NCBI GenBank assembly: GCA_037447655.1
Contig: JBBHKE010000591.1
Span: forward strand, 62,001-126,000
Origin: Zygnema cylindricum
Taxonomy: Eukaryota > Streptophyta > Zygnematophyceae > Zygnematales > Zygnemataceae
Direction of reading: 5' to 3'
DNA: 64,000 nt
Position numbers and translations under genes: made by a program. Below are positions 38,642 through 49,297 of the stretch, piece after piece; the stretch's first letter is position 1; each line of letters starts with the position of its first letter. The notes below the pieces were generated by a model. That model was not told the origin of the DNA and searched no databases. It worked only from the letters and a program-made list of their open reading frames with translations.

Positions 38642-39387
38642 TCAGGCAGGCGCTGGCGGCGGCGCCGGGACGCTATATGAGACGACGTTATCCGTAGCGT
38701 AGTGGAGAATCGTAAATGTCGCAGGATCTCCGACTTGCTCGTAACCGAAAGCGTCGTAAGATCCTTTGGCGTTAATCAAGTACGGTCCGTACTGTTTAAA
38801 AGTGTACTGATTCGTCCTGTTACCCGACAAAATATTCCAGCTGCTGAGTGGCCTGAACGAGCTCGACCAGACGACAAGGCTGACGATGTTTCCGGATCCG
38901 ATGTTGCTGATGCTGACGTTGTATTGCGTCAGCAAACCGGAAGCTGTTGTCCACGTCAGCCACGGTTTCTGAACAAAGGACACAAGTGGTTTGGCGGGAC
39001 CTGTGGGCGGGGGTTCCGGTACGGAATATGTGACTCCAGTGTCGGTGGTGAAACCGAGGACGAGAAAAGTCGCCGGATCGCCGACTTGTTGGTACCCGAA
39101 AAAGTCGTATGACTGCCCCTGGTGAACGAGTACGCTGCCGTACGGTTTGAGCGTGTACTGGTTGGGCTTGGTCGCGTTGACGAGGCTCCATGTGCGCTGC
39201 GTGTGGAGGGTGTCGGACCACAGAATCAGAGTCAGGATGTTGCCTGGCCCGGCGTTACGGACTGTCACCTTGTACTGCACGACCTCGGCGGCCGAACTCG
39301 CCCATCACAACGCCCTCGTCTGTACGACGGACACCTGCGTGGGCGCTGACGTCATCACTCGTGGAAGAAAACCATGGGTTAGGCTCG
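38642..39387 (-). pseudogene. Tandem CBM49-like modules, C-terminal part of a GH9 endoglucanase, one nonsense codon
   Basis: After a probable intron acceptor (CTGTAGCAG, about 39388) the minus strand encodes two similar modules. Module 1 runs from SVVQTRAL through VQYKVTVRNAG and YDFFGYQQVGDPATF. Module 2 runs from SFVQKPWLTW through QYNVSISNIG and YDAFGYEQVGDPATF. They are joined by a Pro-rich linker (PEPPPTGPAKP) and end PAPPPAPA-stop at 38642. The pattern fits CBM49, the carbohydrate-binding module at the C-terminus of plant class C GH9 cellulases, which usually have one. An in-frame TGA at 39307-39305 interrupts module 1 where module 2 has Thr. It is probably the tail of the GH9 copy at 48286-51480. 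Confidence 0.7.
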
Positions 39388-39443
39388 CTGCTACAGAAAA
39401 TACGAGGCATGGTAGAAGTACTGCGACGAAATCTCCACAACTA

Positions 39444-39984
39444 CACCGCGAATCGATATTAGTGTCAAAGTCACTAATTTGGGTTCTTCAAATTTTGATT
39501 TTTTTTTTCAAATAGGATACATTATTTTAATTTTTCCTTGATGTTAATTAAGGTACCGTACAAAATAAAGTAAAGCCCAAAAGTACAAAAAAAATATAAA
39601 TAGTGTGGTGTACGGTCGATGTCAGACCGTACATAAATGTACCTTTTAAAGTGAAAATTTACAAAAAATGAATTAAATCACACGCGCACGCATAGGAACG
39701 TGCGCTCAAAAAACCGGGATTAGTCAGACACGTAAACTAGTATAGCATGTACGGATATTTTAAATTCGTGACGGCGTACGATTTCTAATATTTTTTACGG
39801 ATACATATATTAATGTATATAATTGTACGTCGAATATTCCATTTTTGCTGTTGCCAAATTAGCATAAACGCCGAAATTAGAATACACCTTTTTTTTAAAA
39901 AAAATCAAAGTCTTAAATAACATCAATTACGGTAAATTTTCTACAACACTATTTAAACTTTGACACTAATAACGATTCGCGGTG
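39444..39984. mobile_element. 541-bp TIR element, TA target duplication, CACCGTGAATCG family
   Basis: TA at 39442-39443 and 39985-39986; ends CACCGCGAATCGATATTAG and CTAATAACGATTCGCGGTG. The interior shares GTGTGGTGTACGG and ACGGCGTACGATTT blocks with the 6.1-kb element. It sits about 50 bp upstream of the probable CBM49 exon acceptor. Confidence 0.9.
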
Positions 39985-40249
39985 TACAGTACTGTCACGT
40001 CCGCCTGAAGCTTCTTGTTTTAGCGAATCTTATAAACTCGCACAGGTAGGTTTTCTACAGTCGGGCTGTAAAAAGAGAAAACGCTAGGACGTACAAATTT
40101 TGTCGGGCAACAGCAATTTTGATCTCAAGTCTCCTTACATATTCGACAGTGTGCTCGTATTCGTCCATCAAACAGACCATAAAGATCTTGCAATGTGCGC
40201 AGGAGCGAAGAGAGGGATGCGCTTCAAAAGTACAAAATATAGTTCAAAC
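39985..40249. other. Short non-coding spacer
   Basis: Nothing recognised; lies in the presumed large GH9 intron. Confidence 0.5.
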
Positions 40250-41096
40250 TAGTGGTGGGTATCGGGTAATTTCATATCGCGATAATTTCGATATTCGATG
40301 TATTGAATATCAATCGAGCAAAGTTCTCGAAATATCGTACCGAGACCAGCATAAACCATCACGATATATATCGCGATATATAGTATTTTATAAATTAAAT
40401 ATTTCTTATAATATGTTATTTTAGCGATAAAGACAAATTGTTTGATACACGACGTACGACGTGATTTGCGTTCCGTGACTTAAAGGTAGACGCCGCAAAA
40501 TGTAACTGACAAAAAAGTACTAATTCTGTAATTCATATAGTTACTATGGGGTATGGTTGCATCGGGAGGTCTTTGTAATAGTTCGGACAGCAAAATTTCT
40601 GTATTACAGAGGCCTCGGTGACATCGCGTATCGTCTTTAAACAAGTTTTTACATACGTGTTTTAATTTGAGTGGTTCCTTATAACTGATAATCAAATCTC
40701 TAAAGTCGTCAAAGATTTGAAACCGACCAGTTTCGTATGAAAATCCGTACTTGCGTGTAACATACATGTACTTCCCAAGTGTACCGCGTCAATGTACCTT
40801 AGAGATCTCCTTCACTCTGCAGACTTTCAGGAAAAAAAACCGTACTTTTTTTCGGCAAAGATCTTACGGTCACCTTGTTCTAAGGCACGTGACTTTAAAG
40901 TCCTGTGAAAAATTTCATTATTAATTTTTTTTAATGTCTCGATATATTGACGATACGATATATCAGAGATATATCGGCAAAATATCGGCGATATATCGGC
41001 AATAAATTGATTTTCGATATATTGAAGCGATATATCGATTATCGGGTACCTGAAATTCGATATATATCGGCAAATGGTCCTCGATACCCACCACTA
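40250..41096. mobile_element. hAT-like non-autonomous element, 847 bp
   Basis: Ends TAGTGGTGGGTATCGGG and GATACCCACCACTA; flanked by 8-bp near-identical duplications GTTCAAAC (40242-40249) and GTTAAAAC (41097-41104). Subterminal zones are rich in ATATCGCGATATAT palindromes. No transposase. Collinear with 52923-53770 over its whole length. Confidence 0.88.
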
Positions 41097-41450
41097 GTTA
41101 AAACAACAGAAACATACATTCAATAGAGGGGAGTGTGCTATATTCTTACTTAGAATTAGTGGCGCGAGAGCTTTCGGCGGCGGAGGTTTAGAAAGAGGGG
41201 GCTGTATGTTGATATTTGAGTATTTTCTAGGTCTGTTTTAGTATAGGAAAAAGAGCAGAGGCAGTCTGCCTCTAACTCCCTTCTCCAAGCCCCCACACTT
41301 GTTGTAGTCACTAAAGGCTGAACAGGGAGCTAGAGCCATGGTTGCCTAGGCTCTCTATGGAGAAAGGGTGTAGATTTGGTAGACTTACCAAAAAGGTATC
41401 TGACGGACCCAGGAATTGATTCTGGTACCTACCGCCCGTCAGGTAACCGG
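41097..41450. other. Spacer left of the copia element
   Basis: The 5-bp target duplication ACCGG (41446-41450) ends here. A short minus-strand open stretch (RYQNQFLGPSDTF) is followed by a GTAAGT, but it is too short to call a gene. Confidence 0.45.
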
Positions 41451-42290
41451 TGTTGTTCTGAGACAACAGCCGGAACCGAAGACGATGAGGATGCCGGTGT
41501 AGTCATCTCGGAACCAAACCAAGCAAGAAACTTTCACAAAAACCGGTCTGAAAAACAGCAACTTCAACAGTTGATAAAACCCAAACCAGAAACACAATAG
41601 CTCTGAAAATATACCACAGTGTAGATAATATCAAGATGAACATACACACAAAATTACAAGTAATTCTGCTTACAGATCTGTGAGATATCCACAGATGAAA
41701 ATGCCAAAAACAGGCTGTACAGTTTTTGACTACAAAATGTTCATACCTTCAAAGTTATCTAAGTCCTACTAATATACACCGAAGCCTATGCTGCTGAACG
41801 TACGGAGGCATACCAGCCGTAAAATAAATACCTGCGGCTCGAACCGAACAAGGTACGTCATACAAAAAGATTCCTTTACTAATCAACTAACCACACAAAG
41901 ACAAAAATCTACTTAACTAGATATTTACAAAGAAGTAGGATTCTATATGCCACGTCATTTGTCGTGTATGTGGCTCACACGGACCAGTATTTGTCGGCGG
42001 TCTCCCTCAGCCGCGTACATATCACATTCGGCACCGTAGACAAATCTCCATGTGCCATTTTGTCCTCAAGTGTATATATGCACAAACAATAGGATATTCT
42101 GGAGTGTCCTCTTTCTTGTAGTGACTTGTGTCTCGGGAGTGTATACAAAGGTATACTCCCTACCGATCTAGTGGAACATCAATTCTGGTGTGTAATGAAA
42201 CGAACTTACAACCAAACATATGCTAATTCGTGAAACTCTCTCTCCCTCACACTCGAGGCATAAAGAGGACTAAAGCTTTCCAAAACAACA
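41451..42290 (-). repeat. 3' LTR of the copia element
   Basis: 840 bp. Its inner end on the minus strand starts right after GCTTTAGGGGAG. It also carries a copy of the first part of the gag coding sequence because gag starts inside the LTR. Confidence 0.92.
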
Positions 42291-42313
42291 CTCCCCTAAA
42301 GCTTTAGACTCTT

Positions 42314-43965
42314 CTAGCCACTTAAGCCACATGCCTCTCTGCAAAACTTTAATTTAGGTGCAAGCAAGGGTTTAGTCATCATGTCAGCAACCATCTCCTC
42401 GTCTGGTAAATAACTGAGTTTCATATCTCTTCCCATAACCTTCTCTCTCACAAAGTGTAGCTTGATATCAATGTGTTTGCTCTTAAAGTGATGGCTAGGG
42501 TTAGATGCAATAGCAATGGCAGCCTGATTGTCACACCACACTACTTGAGGTCCAGATTGCATAAACAAAAGCTCTTGAAGGAGAGACTTTACCCAAAGTA
42601 ACTCTTTGACGGCTGCGCTAGCCGCCATGTACTCAGCCTCCATAGTAGACTGAGCTGTCACCTTCTGAAGTTTGCTGCTCCAGCAGCATGTCCCACTTCC
42701 AATCTTCAGAATGTATCCACTAGTAGAGCGTCGGCTTGGCATATCTCCATAGCTCGCATCGCTCCATGTCTGAATTTTTACTTCCTCTCCACCGAGAGAG
42801 AGTCGGAGGTTTCGAGTTCCTGCAAGGTATCGAAGAACTCTCTTTGCCGCCTCCCAGTCTGACTTCTTTGGATTTTGCAAACTTCGGCTTAAGGCTCCAA
42901 CAGCTGCTGCAATATCCGGACGGGTACAGTTCATGAAGTAGATGAGGCTTCCGACTATCTGCCTGTAAGGAATGGAGGACATAAAATTTGCCTCCCCTGA
43001 CTCCAAAGAGTCATCAATCACAACCCCACCATCTAATTCTTTCCCTTCTATTTTCTGTCTGAACTCCATGGGAGTAGCACTTCCCTTTGCCTCTGACATG
43101 CCGAACCTTTCAAGCATGTTTCCAATGGCTTCTTTCTGTGTCAAATAAATTAGTCTTTGTTTTCTATCCCTTTCTACCTGAATTCCCAAAATATACTTAG
43201 CCTCCCCTAAATCTTTCATTTCGAACCGGAATTTAGAGCTGTTTTTATTTTGTTAATTTCATTAATAAATTTGCTTAGCAACAACAAATCATCAACATAA
43301 ACAGCAATATATATCACTCCATCTTCCCTTTCCATTACATAAACTGAATGATCTGAACTGATTCTAGTAAAGCCAAGATTTGTCAAAAAATCATCCAGTT
43401 TTAGGTTCCACTGTCGTGGAGCCTGCTTCAGACCATAAAGGGACTTCAACAATTTACAAACCATATTTTCTTTCCCTTTTTCTACATATCCCTCTGGTTG
43501 CTTCATATATATAACTTCCTCCAAATCCCCATGCAAGAAAGCTGTCTTCACATCCATTTGATGCAATTCCATATCCTCTATTGCTGCTAAAGATAAGAGA
43601 ATCCTTACAGTAGGAAAACGAACTACAAGTGAGAACGTCTCTTCATAATCAATGCCCTCTTTCTGGCTATACCCCTTAGCAACAAGCCTGGCCTTATATC
43701 TCTCGATGGTATTATCGAGATTCAGCTTTAACTTGAATACCCACTAACAACCAATCGCTTTTCGATCCGGTGGAAGTTCCACAAGCTCCCAAGTTTGAGC
43801 CTCCATAATTGACTTTATCTCGTCATTTGCCGCAGCGATCCACAGATCTTTTTCCGGAATAGAGAAAGCTTCTTGAATGGTAAGAGACTCCCCTGTGATT
43901 GCAGAATAAGCATGATCCACTTGGTCACCTCTTAGCCGGCTGCTTTGTCTTCTTCCCCCCGGAAA
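42314..43965 (-). pseudogene. Copia reverse transcriptase and RNase H
   Basis: RT motifs: YKARLVAKGYSQ, MDVKTAFLHGDLEE, LYGLKQAPRQWN and the active-site YVDDLLLLS. RNase H motifs: YLAGTRNLRL, DASYGDMPSRRSTSGY, STMEAEYMA, WCDNQAAIAIA and KHIDIKLHFVRE. A TAG replaces the codon before WVFK at about 43749, and a frameshift near 43220 (between TALNS and RFEMKDLGE) separates RT from RNase H. Confidence 0.9.
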
Positions 43966-44031
43966 ATCTGAAGCGAGAATTGTTGGTCCCCGACGCAGTC
44001 TTGGAGGAGGAGGAGGAGGAGGAGGAGGTGG

Positions 44032-45444
44032 TCAAGTAGTAGTTGCAATAGTAGGTGGATCAGGCAGCCCCAAAACATGTGGTAGTTCAGATGTAGATGA
44101 AGAAACCGTTGTTTGCTTGAAAGGAATCTGCTCAAGGATGACATATTCCTGCAATTTTTCTGCCTTTTCCGCCTCATTCATGCTAAAAACATCAACAGAT
44201 TGACTTTCTTCTTTGATTTGAAAATTCATAGCAATCTGAATTGTATTTTTATGAGGATTATACACTCTATATCCTACGGACTCATCATCATAGCCGAAAA
44301 ATATCCCAGGGACAGATTTTGGACTTAATTTCCAATTTGGAAGGTTATCCAACATAAAACACTTACTTCCAAATACTCTAAAGTGACTAACATTCGGCTT
44401 TCTTCCTGTCCACATTTCATAAGGTGTTTTATCCTTCACATATCTAGTTTCTATTATATTTCTAATGTAACAAGCACACTGAAAAGCTTCTCCCCAAAAT
44501 TTTGGATCTACACCTTTATCCATCATCATAGACATAGCACATTCAGTCAAGGTCCTATTGAGTCTTTCAGCCACACCATTCTGTTCCGGAGTGTAAGGAA
44601 CAGTAAACTCATGAGAAATTCCATTTTCTTTCAAGTATTCAGCAAAGCCATTTGATACATACTCTCCGCCGTTGTCAGATCGCAAAGCAAGGATCGATTT
44701 TCCGTGAAGTTTCTCCGCCCAGATCCGGAAATGCTTGAAATGTGTGAAGACCTCGCTCTTCTCCTTCATAAAGTACACTCGGCTGAAACGTGAGTGGTCA
44801 TCAGTGAATGTAACAAGGTATTTCCTTCCACCAAGGGAAGGAACTTTGGCCGGTCCCCATACATCCGAGTGGATAAGGCCGAGAAGATCCTTTGCTCGAT
44901 AATCTGAAGTCTGTGGTAGGGGAAGCTTATGAAGCTTTCCTAGAGCACAACCATCACAAACATGGGATTCCTTTTCACCAAGCTTGACACCTTCTATCAT
45001 ATTAGTCTTCACCATCTTTTCAAGCCTCTCATTATGAACATGCCCAAGCCTTTTATGCCACAAAACATTTTCAGAAAGGACACTGGAGTACACAAAATCA
45101 ACTTTATTAACCAGGTCCATCCGATACAACATGTTTGGGCCTCTAGTTCCCACTAAGGCTACTCTCCCATCTTTGCTTACTATCTTTTTGCCTTTGCTCT
45201 GAAGAACATCAAAACCTTTACTTTCTGCAACTGAGGTAGAAAACAATTTTTTCTTAAATTTAGGCACATATAACACATCATGCAAAGTTCTTTTTACAGC
45301 TTTGCCATCTATCTCACAATTCAGATCTATGGTACCTTTAGCATTAGCTTCCACCGTGGCACCACAAGCATAAAAGATTTGACGAGTAGGGATAGGTGTC
45401 ATATCCTTGAAATAGGATTTGTTCCAACACATATGGGAAGAACT
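44032..45444 (-). pseudogene. Copia protease remainder and integrase
   Basis: Follows the protease stop with SSSHMCWNK (the SSHM part of the DSGASSHM protease motif). Integrase has an HHCC finger (HKRLGHVHNE ... CDGCALGK), then the D, D, E catalytic parts SDVWGP, RSDNGGEY and AERLNRTL. Ends with a TGA at 44034 before a Pro-run linker that leads to RT. Confidence 0.9.
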
Positions 45445-46434
45445 TTAGGAGTCCATAATCCACCCGAGATCTTTCTCTCCCTCCATCATCTTTGCCATAG
45501 CAAAGAATTCGGTGTCATCAGTTTTAGGAAAACTAACAACCTCTGATTTCTCCTTCTCCATCTCCTTCACTGGCTCCTCTTCCTCCGCTGAAAAAGCTGC
45601 GGTTTTGCTCGGAGGTTTCGGTGTAAATGGAGCTCCTCTCACCTTCCATCCTTTGCGATAAGAACCTGTTTCACACGCTTTGATATACAAAGGACAAAAC
45701 TTGTACAAATGACCATTATTATAGCAATAGACACACCGTTCATATTGCTGAAAGGACTGATTTCCTTGAAATCTATTATCTCTCTGAAACTGAGCATTGT
45801 AAGCTACAGCTGGCTTTCCAGAATTAAATGCCAGCTGATTTGCTTCTTCTTCTGGCACATACTCTATAGCTGTAGCTAGATTCCACTGTGTCTTATCCAA
45901 TTTTTTTAGTTCATCATAGGCACCTTTATACTCACTAGGAAGCCCCCTCACTAAAATCATTGCTAAGTGATACTCAGGAAATGAACCACCTGAACATGCA
46001 TTTTCAGCTACTAGAAGTCTGAATTTATTGCAATATTCTGCCATGCTTCCGCCTGTATACTTATATTCCCAGATCTGCCCAGCAGTTATAATCTCATGTT
46101 GTGCATTAGCCCTAGAATATGTCTTTTTCAAAGCATCCCAAATCTCTGATGCTTTAGAAGCCTGAATATATGTCATATGCAACTCCTTAGATATCATTAA
46201 TTTTATCAAATGAAGAGCCTGCTCATTCTTTTGATCATAGGTTACATCAGTTTCTACCATAGATCCATTAACAACATCAAAAAGCTTTACTTGTACAAAA
46301 TACGACCTTACAAGATCTGCCCAATACAGATATTCTCTCCCATCAAAAACCGGAATTCGTGAAGGCGGGCCCGTGACCTGTTGTTCTGAGACAACAGCCG
46401 GAACCGAAGACGATGAGGATGCCGGTGTAGTCAT
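45445..46434 (-). pseudogene. Copia gag, ending in a stop inside the protease active site
   Basis: 329 codons from an ATG at 46434 that lies inside the 5' LTR. Reads a UBN2-type gag (FDGREYLYWADLVRSYF, TYSRANAQHEI, LRLLVAEN-like) and a knuckle-like CVYCYNNGHLYKFC. The frame ends WIMDS-stop: the TAA at 45447-45445 replaces the Gly of Asp-Ser-Gly. Downstream protease sequence continues in the same frame. Confidence 0.88.
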
Positions 46435-47218
46435 CTCGGAACCAAACCAAGCAAGAAACTTTCACAAAAACCGGTCTGAAAAACAGCAACTTCAACAGTT
46501 GATAAAACCCAAACCAGAGACACAATAGCTCTGAAAATCTACCATAGTGTAGATAATATTAAGATGAACATACACACAAAATTACAAGTAATTCTGCTAA
46601 CAGATATGTGAGATATCCACAGATGAAAATGCCAAAAACAGGCTGTACAGTTTTTGACTCCAAAATGTTCATACCTTCAAAGTTATCTAAGTCCTACTAA
46701 TATACACCGAAGCCTATGCTGCTGAACGTACGAAGGCATACCAGCCGTACAATAAATACCTGCGGCTCGAACAGAACAAGGTACGTCATACAAAAAGATT
46801 CCTTTACTAATCAACTAACCACACAAAGACAAAAATCTACTTAACTAGATATTTACAAAGGAGTAGGATTCTATATGCCACGTCATTTGTCGTGTATGTG
46901 GCTCACACGGACCAGTATTTGTCGGCGGTCTCCCTCAGCCGCGTACATATCACATTCGGCACCGTAGACAAATCTCCATGTGCCATTTTGTCCTCAAGTA
47001 TATCTATGCACAAACAATCGGATATTCTGGAGTGTCCTCTTTCTTGTAGTGACTTGTGTCTCGGGAGTGTATACAAAGGTGTACTCCCTACCGATCTAGT
47101 GGAACATCAATTCTGGTGTGTAATGAAACGAACTTACAACCAAACATATGCTAATTCGTGAAACTCTCTCTCCCTCACACTCGAGGCATAGAGAGGACTA
47201 AAGCGTTCCAAAACAACA
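46379..47218 (-). repeat. 5' LTR of the copia element
   Basis: 840 bp. On the minus strand it starts TGTTGTTTTGGAACG and ends GTTGTCTCAGAACAACA. It includes the gag ATG and a PBS-like TGGTAGATTTTCAGAGC at 46544-46528. Confidence 0.92.
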
Positions 47219-48288
47219 ACCGGTAGTCGTTAGCCTTATCCGTTTCGTCTAGGACTAGTGCTAAGACGTAATGGGTTTGGTAAATATTTAAATTGAATTG
47301 AGCATGGTTTCCATTTACCTGGATTACGGTGTATATGGCATAGAAACTATTGTACTTTTAAGTACCGGACGAAACAAATAGTACGGACATTTGTTTTGAC
47401 AGTCCGTATGAAATGCCGAAATAAATCGGACGGGCGTGATTAGCGCCGGCTACGCGAAAGGATAATTTGGCGGTTTGCAGACGTCACCACTCCAGATGAC
47501 AGGTGACGATATCGTACAGGTTGCAGAATCTCCGAAACGGAACACAACAAATCCGGATGTGACAAATGTCACATTATGGTAACATCGTACACTCTCCGTA
47601 CAGAAAGTACTCCGACACCTGTACTTTCATGTTCAATACCGTTTTTTTGACTTCGCATGACCTGGCGCCACGTGAAGAGATAACATTTGGAGGCAGGAAT
47701 TCCGGAGATTATAAGAGCGAATCCGGATAGGACATGTGTTGACTTTTTAGCCATGTCGTACGATGACCGTACAAAAGGTACACCGGCATCTGTACCTTTG
47801 TGTACTATACAGTAATATGATTTGTCCATACCTCAGTACTAGAGGGTTTCGAAAGGGGTTTAGGACTTAGAATATTTCTGGTAGGTAGTTGCCTCTCCTA
47901 GAGAGCACCTTGTATAAATGGCAAACTTTGACCAGCCATAACTATCAACTCAGTTGACCAATTTCAGTGATTCTTTTTGCTGCTGACTCAGGGGAGTCCA
48001 AGCTACATAGGGAAGTAGTTGGTCAGTGTTTTTGCCTGCCTGGGTGGCTGCATTTCTAAGGGAAAGTCAAAATGGGTGAATGTGTCCAAATTTCATATTC
48101 TAAAATTGCATTTTGTGGTGGAACAGGGCACACAGAAAGTGTTATTTCACCAGGGTGAGGCTATATTGGGGTTTTGATTGTCAAGGGGTCAGTCATTTGG
48201 GTTTATATCAAGTTGGAGTCGGCACTATCTAGATTAGCTTCCTTTGGACCTGCGAATTCTTTGTGGCAATGGAGCCCGTAGAATTTCA
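47219..48288. repeat. Non-coding spacer plus dispersed repeat copy b (about 47662-48288)
   Basis: Copy b is collinear with 13355-13964 and ends in GGCAATGGAGCCCGTAGAATTTCA, directly against the GH9 C-terminal exon. Its left end is not clear. 47224-47660 holds no gene. Confidence 0.6.
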
Positions 48289-48438
48289 CTGTACAGACAG
48301 TACGGCAAGCGCCGAAGCTGCCGCCGGGAGTTTCGGCGGCGTTGCCAATTTCGCAAGGACGCCGACGGCCGCCGCGTTTATGTATGTCGTCGGCTCTGCT
48401 TGGGTGTAGCTCGCGCGTGAATCCGCGAACAGATCATT
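48286..48438 (-). pseudogene. GH9 endoglucanase, C-terminal exon of the catalytic domain
   Basis: After an acceptor (TGTCGCAG, 48440-48439) the minus strand reads NDLFADSRASYTQAEPTTY then INAAAVGVLAKL, the conserved GH9 end with the catalytic-site Asp and Glu (DxR...EPTTY). It runs into a Pro/Ala linker and stops at TGA where the dispersed repeat begins. About 1 kb of intron separates it from the exons at 49298-51480; about 9 kb of inserted DNA separates it from the CBM49-like modules. Confidence 0.82.
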
Positions 48439-49297
48439 CTGCGACATATTGCGCAGGGAAGGCGCCACGCGTCAAGGAAGAATCAGGTATCGGAAAGCAT
48501 GGCGTTGTGCCCTAGATAGAAGCTTTCTATTTTCGCTAGTCATAGAGGAAACCTTGAGCCTGAAACAAGAGCTAGAGAACAACAGGGAGGAAACTAGTGC
48601 TGAAGCGGCAGACAGGAAGGACGGCTAGACAAGGAAGGACGGCAGGATTTAGTACATCATGTTAGGATTAACAATGTTAGAATCTACGTTTACGTAATGT
48701 TTTTGGTTCGTAGTTAATGTGGTATAGATTGAGTCGCGCGCCGGTTTCATTTAGTTTGATTTAGAACATCGTGCGTCACTTTCCGGATTCGGTTTTGTTT
48801 CGTTTGATGTTTTATTCGTGCATGTACGTTTCACGTGTATACGATTTGATTAGTTTTGATTTTATTCGTTTAAGTTCTAGATGTGTACTTCGGGAAGTTT
48901 CGTTTTGCGCGGCGTACATCTAGTTGTTTCGGTTCGCGTAAGTTAAGTTTGTCGTACAAGACTTGGTCATTTTTATTTCTTGTAGTTTCATTTTGCGTTG
49001 TACCATATTTGCGTCTAAGTACATTTAGACACTTCTAGAGTATAGTGATCTAGATTATTTCCGTGGCTAAGTTAAAAAGCCATCGTGTGAGTGTGGTAGA
49101 TTCAATAATTAGAAAGAAAATTAAGTAAAGTGTAATGTTTAAGGATTGAGTTAATATGAGTTTATTTTATTGAGTGTTCAATTTTGCCTCTATCCTGGAA
49201 TATGAGTTTCCAATGTGTTGTAATGTTTGGTTTAATTTCAATTTCGCTTCCGCATTATAAAATTTGAGTAATTGTGAGCGCATTCCGATTGACTTTT
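48439..49297 (-). other. Probable GH9 intron, non-coding
   Basis: AT-rich; nothing recognised. The left breakpoint of the inverted duplication (49298) falls inside it. Confidence 0.55.

Larger units (their letters stand above)
41451..47218 (-). mobile_element. Ty1/copia retrotransposon, full length with two 840-bp LTRs, coding region broken
   Basis: LTRs 41451-42290 and 46379-47218 are both exactly 840 bp, TG...CA, and differ at roughly 20 positions by eye. Perfect target duplications ACCGG flank the element (41446-41450, 47219-47223). A polypurine tract (AGGGGAG) abuts the 3' LTR. Domain order gag, protease, integrase, RT, RNase H is that of Ty1/copia. Stops at 45447, 44034 and 43749 and a frameshift near 43220 inactivate pol. 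Confidence 0.95.

Noticed and set aside
41340-41450. Short open stretch with RYQNQFLGPSDTF followed by GTAAGT
   Set aside because: Too short, no family recognised, and upstream stops after removing the copia element.
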